A stretch of DNA of 64,000 bases from NCBI RefSeq assembly GCF_013408985.1, contig NZ_JACBZT010000001.1:1-64000 (forward strand), read 5' to 3'. The notes below the pieces were generated by a model. The model saw only the letters and a program-made list of their open reading frames with translations, was not told the origin of the DNA and did no database searches. The position numbers were made by a program, and so were the translations under genes. This DNA comes from Petropleomorpha daqingensis (GTDB lineage Bacteria > Actinomycetota > Actinomycetes > Mycobacteriales > Geodermatophilaceae). How positions within the stretch are numbered: position 1 is the first letter of the stretch; every line of letters starts with the position of its first letter. Below, in pieces: positions 52,219 to 60,831 of this stretch.

Positions 52219-52946
52219 TGCCCGACTACCACTACACCGACGCCTTCCACGGGGCGACGTTCCGCGACTGCGACCTGCGGGACGTGAAGATCGTCAGCTC
52301 GTTCGTCGACGGCCTGGTCATCCGAGGCTTCAGCGGGCAGGCCGGCCCGGTGCTCGTGGACGACGTCGACGTGAGCGAGTACGTGGCCGCGGAGCTGGAC
52401 CGCCGCCATCCGGAACGGGTGCGCGTGCGGGAGGCGCGTTCGCTCCCGGAGCTGCGCGCGGCGTGGGCCGAGCTGTCCGGCCTGTGGGACGGGACGCTCA
52501 CCCGGGCCGGCGCGCTGGACGAGGCGCTGCTGCAGGAGCGGGTGGACGGCGAGTGGTCGTTCGTCGAGACGCTGCGCCACCTGGCGTTCGCCGTCGAGAC
52601 GTGGGTGGGCGGCTGGCTGCACGGCGAGTCGGCGCCGTTCTCCCCGCTGGGCCTGCCGCCGACCGACCTGCCGCTGACCGAGTGGCCCTCAATCGGGCTC
52701 GACTCCGCCGCCCGGCCCACGTTCGCCGAGGCCGCAGAGCTGTTCACCGACCGGCGAGCGCGGGTGGACAAGGCGCTCGCCGAGGTGACCGAGGCCGAGC
52801 TGGAGGAACCGCGGACCGCCGCGCCGGTCGCGCTGTGGGGCGAGGAGACGCACACCGTGCGCGCCTGCCTCAGGACGGTGCTGCAGGAGGTGTGCGACCA
52901 CCGCCGCTTCGCCGAGCGCGACCTCGCCGTCCTCACCGCCCGCTGA
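52218..52946 (+). CDS. DinB superfamily protein with pentapeptide-like N-terminus
   Basis: A protein of 242 aa. Residues about 10-65 have a pentapeptide-repeat-like strand (ATFRDCDLRDVKIVSSFVDGLVIRGF). About 75-240 is a DinB four-helix bundle with the His of FVETLRHLAFAVETW and the HRRFAERDLAVL end typical of DinB_2. The ATG at 52218 overlaps the GS-like stop (TGATG), so it is translated with it. The function is unknown; DinB proteins often use thiols or metals. Its tail overlaps the convergent NTF2-like gene by 14 nt. Confidence 0.82.
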   Translation: MPDYHYTDAFHGATFRDCDLRDVKIVSSFVDGLVIRGFSGQAGPVLVDDVDVSEYVAAELDRRHPERVRVREARSLPELRAAWAELSGLWDGTLTRAGALDEALLQERVDGEWSFVETLRHLAFAVETWVGGWLHGESAPFSPLGLPPTDLPLTEWPSIGLDSAARPTFAEAAELFTDRRARVDKALAEVTEAELEEPRTAAPVALWGEETHTVRACLRTVLQEVCDHRRFAERDLAVLTAR

Positions 52947-53370
52947 CCGCGGCGCCTCCCGTCGGTTCGAGCGGCTGCCGATCGGCATGCCGGTGCACGG
53001 CCCGCCAGCGTCCGTCCTCGCGGCGGAAGAGGTGCGTGCTGCGCACCTCGAACTGCTCCGGGGGTCGTCCCTCGACGGCTACGGCGTAGCGCTCGATGCA
53101 CACCGTGTACGCCGAATCCCCGGCAACGTTCGACGCGATGAGCTCCCACCGGTAGTCGGCGACGTCGGAGAACCACCGTGCGACGCGCCGGAACGTCTCA
53201 GTCAGCGCCTCCGCACCGGTGCTGCGCATCCCGCGGATGGCGAACAGCGTCACCGGGTCATGCGACGACCAGAGCGCGATGTGCGGCTCGGGGTCGCCGT
53301 CGTGGAAGGCGCGCAGCGAATCGATGAAGCGCGGGAGGAAGTCGCGTTCGAAGTCCTCGTTGTCGCCCAT
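52933..53370 (-). CDS. NTF2/SnoaL-like domain protein
   Basis: A protein of 145 aa of the cystatin-like NTF2 fold: a helical start (FERDFLPRFIDSLRAFHDGD), then HIALWSSHDPVTLFAIRG, ADYRWELIASNVAGDSAYTVCIERY, FEVRSTHLFRREDGRWRAVHRHAD. Proteins of this type are isomerases, dehydratases or ligand binders. No partner is evident. ATG at 53370. Confidence 0.85.
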   Translation of the reverse strand: MGDNEDFERDFLPRFIDSLRAFHDGDPEPHIALWSSHDPVTLFAIRGMRSTGAEALTETFRRVARWFSDVADYRWELIASNVAGDSAYTVCIERYAVAVEGRPPEQFEVRSTHLFRREDGRWRAVHRHADRQPLEPTGGAAVSGR

Positions 53371-53431
53371 GCCCGGCAGTGTCGTGCTCCCGCGAGCGAC
53401 GGGACAAGCAGTTCGTCGGTCGCGGCCCGTG

Positions 53432-53635
53432 CTAGCGCGATCGCTGCTGTCGGCGGGCGATCACGACCAGGATGACGAGGACGAGCACCAGGGGCGCCCA
53501 CGCCGGGAGGCCGAACGGACCCAGGATGAGCTGAGCGACGTACAGGACGACCTGGAAGCCGACCCAGAGGCCTACGAACAGCACGACCATGAAGAGCAGG
53601 GGCCGCTCGTACTGCAGGCGGCGCAGGTAGTTCAT
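53432..53635 (-). CDS. Small two-helix membrane protein
   Basis: A protein of 67 aa with two hydrophobic segments, at about residues 12-32 (LLFMVVLFVGLWVGFQVVLYV) and 38-59 (FGLPAWAPLVLVLVILVVIA), flanked by basic ends. The ATG at 53635 has a GAGGAGAGA ribosome site. I do not recognise the family. It stands alone next to the Hsp20 gene and diverges from it. Confidence 0.7.
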   Translation of the reverse strand: MNYLRRLQYERPLLFMVVLFVGLWVGFQVVLYVAQLILGPFGLPAWAPLVLVLVILVVIARRQQRSR

Positions 53636-53767
53636 CTGTCTCTCCTCGGTCGTGGGCCACCGTCGATATCGGCAACGAGGCAGCGCTGCTGAAGGTGACC
53701 CTCGGAGTCGACAACGCCCTACCCGCGCAGCCGCGTTCCCGTGCCGGCCGACTTCCGGCCGTACGCC

Positions 53768-53779
53768 GGTGTTTACACC
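53768..53779. promoter_or_regulatory. Inverted repeat GGTGT-TT-ACACC upstream of hsp20
   Basis: A perfect 5-bp dyad in the 237-nt gap between the small membrane protein and hsp20. No CTTGAGT-N7-ACTCAAG (HAIR) element was found in this gap. Confidence 0.35.
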
Positions 53780-53787
53780 CGCGCACG

Positions 53788-53804
53788 CTGGAGGTAATCT
53801 CCAG
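53788..53804. promoter_or_regulatory. Inverted repeat CTGGAG-N5-CTCCAG upstream of hsp20
   Basis: A perfect 6-bp dyad with spacer GTAAT, 68 nt before the hsp20 start. It is a candidate operator for a heat or redox regulator. Confidence 0.4.
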
Positions 53805-53872
53805 TTGCCACTAGAGGTCAGGACCTCGGGCAGCGAACTGAACAGAACGACCCCAGGAGGTTGACACCAGCC

Positions 53873-54355
53873 ATGGCCATGCTGACCGCCTACGACCCGT
53901 TCGCCGCCACCACCAGCGCCTTCCGGCTGCTGGACCAGCTCTCCGGGCGGATGGGCACGGCACGCCCGCTCTCCGGGATGCCGATGGACGCCTACAAGGT
54001 CGGCGACAACTTCGTCGCCCACTTCGACCTGCCCGGCGTCGACCCCGGCTCGATCGACCTGTCGATCGAGGGGCAGACCCTCACCGTCACCGCGGAGCGC
54101 TCGGTGCCGCAGCTCGAGAACGCCGAGTGGACCGTCGCCGAGCGGCCCTACGGCAGCTACACGCGGCAGCTCGTGCTCGGCCGGAGCCTGGACACCGACC
54201 GGCTGGAGGCCAGCTACCACGACGGCGTGCTCACCGTGAGCATCCCGGTCGCCGAGAAGGCGCGCTCCCGCAAGATCCAGGTCACCCGCGCCGACGCGCC
54301 GACCCCGGTCGAGGGCAGGACCATCGAGCACGAGAACCCGGCCGTCGAGGCCTGA
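53873..54355 (+). CDS. Hsp20/alpha-crystallin family small heat shock protein
   Basis: A chaperone of 160 aa. The alpha-crystallin domain spans about 43-138 (DAYKVGDNFVAHFDLPGVDPGSIDLSIEGQTLTVTAER, then the YGSYTRQLVLGRSLD and LEASYHDGVLTVSIPV strands). The conserved GVLTVSIPV motif is present. The C-terminal tail lacks a clear IxI motif, which in other Hsp20s builds larger oligomers. ATG at 53873 after CAGGAGG; the ATG at 53879 is a possible second start. A strong terminator follows. Confidence 0.93.
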   Translation: MAMLTAYDPFAATTSAFRLLDQLSGRMGTARPLSGMPMDAYKVGDNFVAHFDLPGVDPGSIDLSIEGQTLTVTAERSVPQLENAEWTVAERPYGSYTRQLVLGRSLDTDRLEASYHDGVLTVSIPVAEKARSRKIQVTRADAPTPVEGRTIEHENPAVEA

Positions 54356-54364
54356 CGGCCTGTC

Positions 54365-54402
54365 CCAGGGGCCGGACCCGACCCGTCGGGTCCGGCCCCT
54401 GG
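54365..54402 (+). terminator. hsp20 terminator
   Basis: A perfect 17-bp stem (54365-54381 and 54386-54402) with a 4-nt loop and CCTTTTCC after it. It is the strongest rho-independent terminator in the window. Confidence 0.85.
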
Positions 54403-54429
54403 CCTTTTCCGCATCGAGAGGAGCCCGTC

Positions 54430-54756
54430 GTGGCGGAGGAACCGGACGCGCTGAGCCGGCTGGACGACCCCGACTACCCGGCCCTCACGATGAGCCAGGC
54501 CGCCGAGCTCCTCGGCGTGCAGCAGGCCTTCCTGCGCTCGCTGGACAGCTCGGGGGTCCTCGAGCCGCACCGCTCCCCCGGCGGTCACCGCCGCTACTCC
54601 CGCGCGCAGCTCGCCGTCGCCGCCCGCATGCGCGGCCTCGTGGACGACGGCCACTCCGTCGCCTCCGCCGAGACGATCATCAACCTGCAGGACGAGCTCG
54701 CCGAAGCCCGCGCCGACCTCGCCCGTCTGGAGGACCAGCAGCGTCAGGAACCCTAG
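54430..54756 (+). CDS. MerR-family helix-turn-helix protein
   Basis: A small regulator of 108 aa. The winged helix (about residues 17-65) begins LTMSQAAELLGVQQAFLRSLDSSGVLEPHRSPGGHRRYSR, typical of MerR, with its GGHRRYSR wing. It has a short C-terminal coiled coil (ETIINLQDELAEARADLARLED) but no effector-binding domain. Its layout is like HspR and its kin. GTG start at 54430 after GAGAGGAG. It follows the hsp20 terminator and may still belong with the heat-shock gene by partial read-through. Confidence 0.82.
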   Translation: MAEEPDALSRLDDPDYPALTMSQAAELLGVQQAFLRSLDSSGVLEPHRSPGGHRRYSRAQLAVAARMRGLVDDGHSVASAETIINLQDELAEARADLARLEDQQRQEP

Positions 54757-54770
54757 GGGGGTATAGTACC
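54749..54770 (+). promoter_or_regulatory. csoR promoter with probable CsoR operator
   Basis: A C-run/G-run dyad core (ACCCTAGGGGGGT) borders the -10-like hexamer TATAGT at 54762-54767, 8 nt before the GTG. This fits the GC-rich dyads flanked by TA that CsoR repressors bind. The left half-site is degenerate. Confidence 0.55.
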
Positions 54771-54775
54771 GAGGC

Positions 54776-55081
54776 GTGACGACCGACGAGACCAGCGCCC
54801 ACTACGGGTACATCTCCAAGAAGTCCGACTACCTGACGCGGCTGCGGCGCATCGAGGGCCAGGCCCGCGGCCTGCAGCGCATGGTCGAGGACGAGAAATA
54901 CTGCATCGACATCCTGACGCAGGTCTCCGCGATGACGAAGGCGCTGCAGTCGGTCGCGCTCGGCCTGCTCGAGGAGCACCTGAGCCACTGCGTCGTCTCC
55001 GCCGCCCAGACCGGCGGACCCGAGGCCGACGAGAAGGTCCGCGAGGCCGCCGACGCCATCGCGCGCCTCGTCCGGTCCTGA
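54776..55081 (+). CDS. csoR: Copper-sensing transcriptional repressor CsoR
   Basis: A tetrameric helical DNA-binding repressor of 101 aa, released by Cu(I). The metal ligands C43, H68 and C72 keep the spacing 25 and 4 found in the mycobacterial protein (C36, H61, C65). The RRIEGQARGLQRMVED helix is the DNA-binding face. A sulfur or nickel sensor of the same family would lack this Cys-His-Cys set. GTG at 54776, probably leaderless. It heads the operon csoR-copZ-copA-SDR. Confidence 0.93.
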   Translation: MTTDETSAHYGYISKKSDYLTRLRRIEGQARGLQRMVEDEKYCIDILTQVSAMTKALQSVALGLLEEHLSHCVVSAAQTGGPEADEKVREAADAIARLVRS

Positions 55082-55101
55082 CCCCGATCCGAGAGGAACC
55101 C

Positions 55102-55311
55102 ATGAGCACCGCCACGTACACCGTCACCGGCATGACCTGCGCCCACTGCGTCAGCGCGGTCACCGAGGAGGTCGGCGCCGTCCCCGGTGTCACCGAGGTC
55201 GTGGTCGACCTCGAGTCGGGCAGCCTGACGGTCAGCAGCGAGAGCCCCGTGGACGACGACGCGGTCGCCGCCGCGGTCGACGAGGCCGGCTACGCGCTCG
55301 CCGGGCGCTGA
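55102..55311 (+). CDS. copZ: Copper chaperone CopZ (HMA domain)
   Basis: A protein of 69 aa with a single heavy-metal-associated ferredoxin fold. The Cu(I)-binding motif is GMTCAHC (C13, C16) and the end has EAGY. It delivers copper to CopA. The His in CAHC is common in chaperones. ATG at 55102 with GAGAGGAA upstream, 20 nt after csoR and 7 nt before copA. Confidence 0.93.
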   Translation: MSTATYTVTGMTCAHCVSAVTEEVGAVPGVTEVVVDLESGSLTVSSESPVDDDAVAAAVDEAGYALAGR

Positions 55312-55318
55312 ACGACCG

Positions 55319-57505
55319 ATGCGGACCACGGGCGAGGACGCGCAGACCACCGAACTGCTGATCGGTGGCATGACCTGCGCGTCCTGCGCCGCCCGGATCG
55401 AGAAGAAGCTCAACCGGCTCGACGGAGTCACCGCCACGGTCAACTACGCCACCGAGAAGGCGCAGGTCAGCTACGGGGGCGGCGTCACGCCCGACGACCT
55501 GATCGCCACCGTCGAGAAGACCGGCTACACCGCGGCGCTCCCCCGGCCCGAGCCCGAGGAGCAGCACGACAGCGGGGCCCGGCGGCTCGTCGTCTCGGCG
55601 GTGCTCAGCCTGCCGGTCGTCCTCGTCGGGATGATCCCGGCGCTGCACGTCGCCGGCTGGCAGTGGCTCTCCCTCGCGCTCGCGACTCCGGTCGTCTTCT
55701 GGGGCGGCCTGCCGTTCCACCGCGCGACCTGGACCAACCTCCGCCACGGAGCCGCGACCATGGACACGCTGGTGTCCCTCGGCACCCTGGCCGCCTATTT
55801 CTGGTCGCTGGTCGTGCTGGTCGCCGGCACCGACGCCGAGCTGTACTTCGAGGCGGCCGCGGTCGTCACCACGTTCCTGCTCGCCGGGCGCTGGCTGGAG
55901 GCCCGCGCCAAGCGGCGGGCCGGCGCAGCCCTCCGCGCGCTGCTGGAACTGGGGGCCAAGGAGGTCTCCGTCCTCCGCGACGGCGCCGAGGTCCGCGTCC
56001 CCGTCGGCCAACTGGCGGTCGGGGACCTGTTCGTCGTCCGGCCGGGCGAGAAGATCGCCGCCGACGGCGAGGTGACCGAGGGCTCGTCCGCCGTCGACGC
56101 CTCGATGCTCACCGGCGAGTCGGTGCCGGTGGAGGTCGGCCCCGGTGACGCCGTCGTCGGCGCGACCGTGAACGCGGGTGGGCGGCTCGTCGTCCGGGCG
56201 ACGCGGATCGGGTCGGAGACCCAGCTCGCGCAGATGGCGCAGCTGGTCGAGGAGGCGCAGAACGGCAAGGCCGAGGTGCAGCGCCTGGCCGACCGGATCT
56301 CCGGCGTCTTCGTGCCGATCGTGCTGGTCGTCGCCCTGGGCACGCTCGCCGGCTGGCTGCTCGCCGGCGGCGGCGCGTCGGCCGCGTTCACCGCCGCGGT
56401 CGCCGTCCTGATCATCGCCTGCCCCTGCGCGCTGGGGCTGGCCACGCCGACCGCGCTCATGGTCGGCACCGGCCGCGGCGCGCAGCTGGGCATCCTGATC
56501 AAGGGCCCGGAGGTGCTGGAGTCCACGCGCCGGGTCGACACCGTCGTCCTGGACAAGACCGGCACCGTCACCAGCGGCCGGATGACCCTGCTCGACGTCG
56601 TGCCCGCCCCGGGCGAGGACGGCGACGAGCTGCTCCGCGTGGCCGGCGCCCTGGAGGCCGCATCGGAGCACCCGATCGCGCAGGCCGTCGCCCGGGCGGC
56701 GGCCGACCGCGGCCCGCTGCCGGCGGTGGACGGCTTCGCCAACGTCGAGGGCCTCGGCGTGCGGGGCACGATCGAGGGCCGGGCCGTCGTCGTCGGCCGC
56801 CCGCGGCTGGTCGACGCCGTCCTGCCGCCGGACCTGGACGACGCCCGGCAGCAGGCCGAGGACGAGGGGCGCACCGCCATCGCGGTGGCCTGGGACGGCG
56901 TCGCCCGCGGCGTGCTGGTCGTCGCCGACGCGGTCAAGCCGACGTCCGCCGCGGCGGTCCGGCAGCTGAAGGACCTGGGACTGCGCCCCGTGCTGCTCAC
57001 CGGCGACAACGCGGCCGCCGCGCGGTCGGTCGCGGCGGGCGTCGGCATCGACGAGGTGATCGCCGAGGTGCTGCCGGCCGACAAGGTCGACGTGGTCAAG
57101 CGGCTGCAGGCCGACGGCGCCACGGTGGCCATGGTCGGCGACGGGGTGAACGACGCCGCCGCGCTCGCCCAGGCCGACCTGGGGCTGGCGATGGGCACCG
57201 GCACCGACGTCGCCATCGAGGCCAGCGACCTGACCCTGGTGCGCGGCGACCTGCGGGCCGCGGCCGACGCGATCCGGCTCTCCCGCCGGACGCTGGCCAC
57301 GATCAAGGGCAACCTGTTCTGGGCGTTCGCCTACAACGTGGCCGCGATCCCGCTGGCCGCCGCCGGGCTGCTCGACCCGATGATCGCCGGCGCGGCGATG
57401 GCGTTCAGCTCGGTCTTCGTGGTCACCAACAGCCTGCGGCTGCGCCGGTTCGCCCCCCTGGCCGAGAACCGGGCCGAGGACCGGGCGCCTACCGTCGAGG
57501 GGTGA
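55319..57505 (+). CDS. copA: Copper-translocating P1B-type ATPase
   Basis: An ATP-driven Cu(I) exporter of 728 aa. One N-terminal metal-binding domain holds GMTCASC (C20, C23). Eight transmembrane helices carry CPC at 368-370, the P1B-1 copper signature. The actuator domain has TGES (265-268), the phosphorylation site is D412 in DKTGT, the nucleotide domain has SEHPIAQ, and the hinge is [10 protein letters not shown]. All key residues are present. The stop overlaps the SDR start (GTGA). CsoR control is likely. Confidence 0.96.
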   Translation: MRTTGEDAQTTELLIGGMTCASCAARIEKKLNRLDGVTATVNYATEKAQVSYGGGVTPDDLIATVEKTGYTAALPRPEPEEQHDSGARRLVVSAVLSLPVVLVGMIPALHVAGWQWLSLALATPVVFWGGLPFHRATWTNLRHGAATMDTLVSLGTLAAYFWSLVVLVAGTDAELYFEAAAVVTTFLLAGRWLEARAKRRAGAALRALLELGAKEVSVLRDGAEVRVPVGQLAVGDLFVVRPGEKIAADGEVTEGSSAVDASMLTGESVPVEVGPGDAVVGATVNAGGRLVVRATRIGSETQLAQMAQLVEEAQNGKAEVQRLADRISGVFVPIVLVVALGTLAGWLLAGGGASAAFTAAVAVLIIACPCALGLATPTALMVGTGRGAQLGILIKGPEVLESTRRVDTVVLDKTGTVTSGRMTLLDVVPAPGEDGDELLRVAGALEAASEHPIAQAVARAAADRGPLPAVDGFANVEGLGVRGTIEGRAVVVGRPRLVDAVLPPDLDDARQQAEDEGRTAIAVAWDGVARGVLVVADAVKPTSAAAVRQLKDLGLRPVLLTGDNAAAARSVAAGVGIDEVIAEVLPADKVDVVKRLQADGATVAMVGDGVNDAAALAQADLGLAMGTGTDVAIEASDLTLVRGDLRAAADAIRLSRRTLATIKGNLFWAFAYNVAAIPLAAAGLLDPMIAGAAMAFSSVFVVTNSLRLRRFAPLAENRAEDRAPTVEG

Positions 57506-58362
57506 TCATCCCCGACCAGACCGGTCGCACCGCGGTCGTCACCGGCGCGAACAGCGGTCTCGGCCTCGCCAGCGCCCGCGCCCTGGCGGCGGCGGGCGCG
57601 CACGTCGTCCTCGCCGTCCGGGACGTCGCCAAGGGTGAGGCGGCCGACGTCCCGGGCGACGTCGAGGTGCGCCGGCTCGACCTCGCCGACCTCGAGTCCG
57701 TCCGTGGCTTCGCCGAGGCGTGGACCGGCGAGCTCGACCTGCTGATCAACAACGCCGGGATCATGGCGGTGCCCGCCGGTGTCACCGTCGACGGCTTCGA
57801 GCTGCAGTTCGGGACCAACCACCTCGGGCACTTCGCGCTGACCAACCTGCTGCTGCCGTCGATCACCGACCGCGTGGTCACGCTCTCCTCGCTGATGCAC
57901 CGGTTCGGCAGCATCGCGATGCAGGACCTCAACTGGCAGCAGCGCCCCTACAACGCCGAGCGCGCGTACGGGCAGTCGAAGCTGTCCAACCTGCTGTTCA
58001 CCCTCGAGCTGCAGCGCCGGCTGACCGCGGCCGGCTCCCCGGTGCGCGCGCTGGCGGCGCACCCGGGGTGGGCGGCGACCAATCTGCAGAGCCACTCAGG
58101 CAGCCGGGTCAAGGACGGCGCCATGGCGCTGGGCAACGCGGTGCTGGGCGGCAGCGCCGATCGCGGCGCCGTCCCGACCCTCTACGCCGCGACCGCGGAC
58201 CTCCCCGGCGGCAGCTACGTCGGCCCGCGCTACGGCCTGGTCGGCCCGCCGGCCCGGGTCAGCCGCAGCAAGGGCGCCAAGGACCTCGACCTGGCGCGCC
58301 GGCTGTGGGAGGCGTCGGCCGAGCTGACCGGCATCGACTTCCCGGCGTCGCTCAGGGCGTGA
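57502..58362 (+). CDS. Short-chain dehydrogenase/reductase family oxidoreductase
   Basis: An NAD(P)-dependent oxidoreductase of 286 aa. Cofactor motif TGANSGLG is near residue 14, then NNAG near 90, catalytic Ser in VTLSSL and YGQSK with the catalytic Tyr and Lys. The type is that of the retinol/light-dependent protochlorophyllide reductase-like SDRs. It starts at GTG 57502 overlapping the copA stop, so copper stress would raise it too; a specific copper role is not known. It ends 11 nt inside the convergent epoxide hydrolase gene. Confidence 0.88.
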   Translation: MIIPDQTGRTAVVTGANSGLGLASARALAAAGAHVVLAVRDVAKGEAADVPGDVEVRRLDLADLESVRGFAEAWTGELDLLINNAGIMAVPAGVTVDGFELQFGTNHLGHFALTNLLLPSITDRVVTLSSLMHRFGSIAMQDLNWQQRPYNAERAYGQSKLSNLLFTLELQRRLTAAGSPVRALAAHPGWAATNLQSHSGSRVKDGAMALGNAVLGGSADRGAVPTLYAATADLPGGSYVGPRYGLVGPPARVSRSKGAKDLDLARRLWEASAELTGIDFPASLRA

Positions 58363-59419
58363 CCAGCCGCACGAACCGGCGGAGCTCGCCGACCAGCAGG
58401 TCCGGGATCTCCATCGCCGGGAAGTGCCCGCCGCGCTCGAACTCGGTCCACGAGACGAGGTCGACCGCGGCCTCCATGGCCGTGCGCGGCGGCCGGGCCA
58501 GGTCGTGGGGCAGCACGGCGACGCCGGTGGGCACGCCCCGCGCCCACTCCGGCGTCGGGGCGTGCTGGCGCTCCCAGTAGATCTGCGCCGACGACGGGCC
58601 GGTGCGGGTGAACCAGTACACGGCCGCGTTCGCCAGCAGCTGGTCCTCGTCGATGTCGCTCGCCGGGTCGGTCCACTCGGCGAAGCGCTCGGCGATCCAC
58701 GCGAGCAGCCCGGCCGGTGAGTCGGTGAGCGCCGGGGCGAGCGACAGCGGCCGGGTCGACTGCAGCTTGTTGTAGCCGGCGAGGTCGCGGCCGTAGCGCT
58801 CCCACGCCTCCGCCGCGGCGGGGTCTTCGGAGACGTCCACGCCCGGCGTCATCGTCACGTGCAGGCCGAGCACCGAGCCGCCGTCCACCCGGGCGACGTC
58901 CCGCCCGACGTGGGAGCCCCAGTCGCCGCCGTGGACGACGTATCGCTCGTAGCCCAGCCGGTGCACCAGCTCGGCGACCGCCCGGGCCATGCGCTCCGGC
59001 GTCCAGCCGCCGTCCGGAGTGGGCCCGGAGAAGCCGAACCCGGGCAGCGACGGGACGACGAGGTGGAAGTCCTCCGCGAGCGGCCCGAGCACCTGCAGGA
59101 ACTCCACGACCGAGCCGGGCCAGCCGTGCAGCAGCACCAGCGGGACGGCGTCCGGGTCGGCCGAGCGCACGTGCAGCGCGTGCACCCGCGTGCCGTCGAT
59201 GTCGGCGACCACCTGCGGGAACGCGTCGAGCCGCGCCTCCCACGTGCGCCAGTCCCACGACGTCGCCCAGCGCTCGGTCAGCTCGCGCACCCGCCCCACC
59301 GGGATGCCGCGCTCCCCGGGCAGCTCCTGCTGCACCGGCCAGCGGGTGCGCGCGAGTCGTTCGCGCAGGTCGTCGACGTCGGCCTGCGGGACCTCGATCC
59401 GGAAGGGGCGCACCGTCAT
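58352..59419 (-). CDS. Epoxide hydrolase family alpha/beta hydrolase
   Basis: A protein of 355 aa. The N-terminal EHN lid (about 1-105, [24 protein letters not shown]) is typical of microsomal-type epoxide hydrolases. The oxyanion motif is HGWPGS (99-104), the nucleophile Asp is D166 in GGDWGS, and the base is in RGGHFPAME. Opens epoxides with water; the substrate is open. ATG at 59419. Convergent with the SDR by 11 nt. Confidence 0.92.
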   Translation of the reverse strand: MTVRPFRIEVPQADVDDLRERLARTRWPVQQELPGERGIPVGRVRELTERWATSWDWRTWEARLDAFPQVVADIDGTRVHALHVRSADPDAVPLVLLHGWPGSVVEFLQVLGPLAEDFHLVVPSLPGFGFSGPTPDGGWTPERMARAVAELVHRLGYERYVVHGGDWGSHVGRDVARVDGGSVLGLHVTMTPGVDVSEDPAAAEAWERYGRDLAGYNKLQSTRPLSLAPALTDSPAGLLAWIAERFAEWTDPASDIDEDQLLANAAVYWFTRTGPSSAQIYWERQHAPTPEWARGVPTGVAVLPHDLARPPRTAMEAAVDLVSWTEFERGGHFPAMEIPDLLVGELRRFVRLVTP

Positions 59420-59447
59420 GCCGCGAGGTTAAGCGCGCGAAACCCCG

Positions 59448-60374
59448 TCAGAGGACGGCGGGGAGGACGAGCAGCAGCGTCGGGACCAGCAGCAGGAGCG
59501 CGGCCGAGGCGAGAGCGGTCCAGCGCGCGGCGGCCGGCAGCGGGGACGGCGGCTCGAGCAGCCGGACGACGCGGGCGCCGACCGCGCTCCCGGCCACCGA
59601 CAGCGCCCCGGCCGGCACACCTCCCCCGGCGCCGCCGGCCACGGCCACGATCGCCTGCGCCAGGGTCCGGCGGGAGCCGGCGGGCAGCAGCCGCAGCGCG
59701 ACGTCGTCCGCCCGCATCTCGACCAGCTGCCGCACCGACGCGTGCGCCCGCGCCGCCGCGGGGAGCACCGGCAGCGCCGCCTCCCAGGCGACGAACGGCA
59801 GCAGCAGCAGGTGGTGCCGCTCGCGCAGGTGCGCCCGCTCGTGCGCGACGACCGCGTCGAGCTGGGCGTCGTCGAGCTCCTCGACCATCCCGGAGGACAG
59901 CACCAGCAGCGGCCGCGCGCCGGGGATGCAGAACGCGACCGGCGCCGGGTGCTCCAGCAGGCGCGCGTCGGGCACCGCGGCCGGCTGCACGATCAGCTCG
60001 AGCAGCGCCCGGTGCCGTCGCCGGGTGCGGGCGGTGCGCACCCACGACAGCAGCAGGACGCCGACCAGCTCGACGGCGAGCACCCCGGCCAGCGTGAGCG
60101 CGACCCAGTGGTCGCCGCGGACCGGGTCGAGCGCGGCGTGCCCGCGCAGCACCGCCCAGCCGGCCTCGGGCAGCGAGTGCCCCCACGGCGCGAGCCCGTG
60201 CACCAGCAGCGCGCCGATGATCGACAGGCCACCGGCCAGGCCGATCGCTTGCCAGCAGACCAGCGCCACCAGCGGGTCGCGCCGCGCCCAGCCGGCCCGG
60301 GCCAGGGCGGCGGGCACCGGCCACGCCAGCAGCGCGGCGAGGCACGCGAGGGCCGCCGCCGTGGCGGGCAGCAT
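59448..60374 (-). CDS. M56 family metallopeptidase (BlaR1-like, no sensor domain)
   Basis: A membrane zinc protease of 308 aa with about four transmembrane helices (about 5-25, 38-60, 95-115 and 285-305). The HExxH motif is H178-E179-x2-H182 in AHERAH, and the third ligand is E219 in VEMRADD. It lacks the extracellular penicillin-binding domain of BlaR1, so a beta-lactam signal is not expected. It would cleave its partner repressor. The ATG at 60374 overlaps the blaI-like stop (TGATG), so the pair forms one operon. Confidence 0.9.
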   Translation of the reverse strand: MLPATAAALACLAALLAWPVPAALARAGWARRDPLVALVCWQAIGLAGGLSIIGALLVHGLAPWGHSLPEAGWAVLRGHAALDPVRGDHWVALTLAGVLAVELVGVLLLSWVRTARTRRRHRALLELIVQPAAVPDARLLEHPAPVAFCIPGARPLLVLSSGMVEELDDAQLDAVVAHERAHLRERHHLLLLPFVAWEAALPVLPAAARAHASVRQLVEMRADDVALRLLPAGSRRTLAQAIVAVAGGAGGGVPAGALSVAGSAVGARVVRLLEPPSPLPAAARWTALASAALLLLVPTLLLVLPAVL

Positions 60375-60718
60375 CAGGCCCCGGCGAGCAGGTCGCGCAG
60401 CAGGCGGGCCTCGTCCTCGCTGACGCTGCCGACGAACCGGGCCAGCACGGCCTGCCGGTCGGCGGCCTGCCCGAGCACCTCGTGCATGAGCTCGGCGGCG
60501 TGCTCCTCGCGGCTCGCGCGTGCGGCGAAGCGCCGTGGCCGGGCGTCGTCGTGCGCGACGAAGCCCTTCTGCTCCAGGCGGGTCAGCACCGTGTGCACGG
60601 TGGTGAGCGCGACGCCGCGGTCGGCCAACTGGTCGCGCAGCGTCGTCGCCGCGAGCGGCTCGCCGGCCGCCCACAGCCGCTCCATCACGGCGCGCTCCAG
60701 GTCACCGAGCGAGGCCAC
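60374..60718 (-). CDS. BlaI/MecI/CopY family transcriptional repressor
   Basis: A dimeric winged-helix repressor of 114 aa: LGDLERAVMERLWAAGEPLAATTLRDQL, then TTVHTVLTRLEQKGFVAHDD, the recognition helix and wing. The C-terminal dimer helix has the usual cleavage region. GTG at 60718 after AGGAGG. It faces cydA across a 113-nt gap with two inverted repeats, so it likely represses itself and perhaps cydABD. The mycobacterial counterpart is the Rv1846c-Rv1845c pair. Confidence 0.92.
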   Translation of the reverse strand: MASLGDLERAVMERLWAAGEPLAATTLRDQLADRGVALTTVHTVLTRLEQKGFVAHDDARPRRFAARASREEHAAELMHEVLGQAADRQAVLARFVGSVSEDEARLLRDLLAGA

Positions 60719-60732
60719 GAGCCCTCCTGTCC

Positions 60733-60752
60733 GACACGTCACACAGCGTGTC
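60733..60752. promoter_or_regulatory. Inverted repeat GACACG-N8-CGTGTC
   Basis: A perfect 6-bp dyad in the blaI-cydA gap, next to the tandem operators and different from them in sequence. It could bind another regulator of cydABD. Confidence 0.4.
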
Positions 60753-60793
60753 TTCTACGTTCTGTAGAAAAGTGTCTTCTACGCGGCGTAGAA
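60753..60793. promoter_or_regulatory. Tandem inverted repeats TTCTAC-N5-GTAGAA, probable BlaI operators
   Basis: Two copies, at 60753-60769 and 60777-60793, with identical arms and different spacers (GTTCT and GCGGC), 24 bp centre to centre. That puts them close to the same face of the helix. The TAC/GTA core is in keeping with BlaI-family sites. They lie between the divergent blaI and cydA starts. Confidence 0.65.
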
Positions 60794-60831
60794 AGAACGT
60801 GTCGATCGTACGACAGAGGGAGAACCCCGCG

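Noticed and set aside
53636-53872. HAIR element (HspR operator) upstream of hsp20
   Set aside because: I looked for CTTGAGT-N7-ACTCAAG on both strands and found only unrelated dyads.
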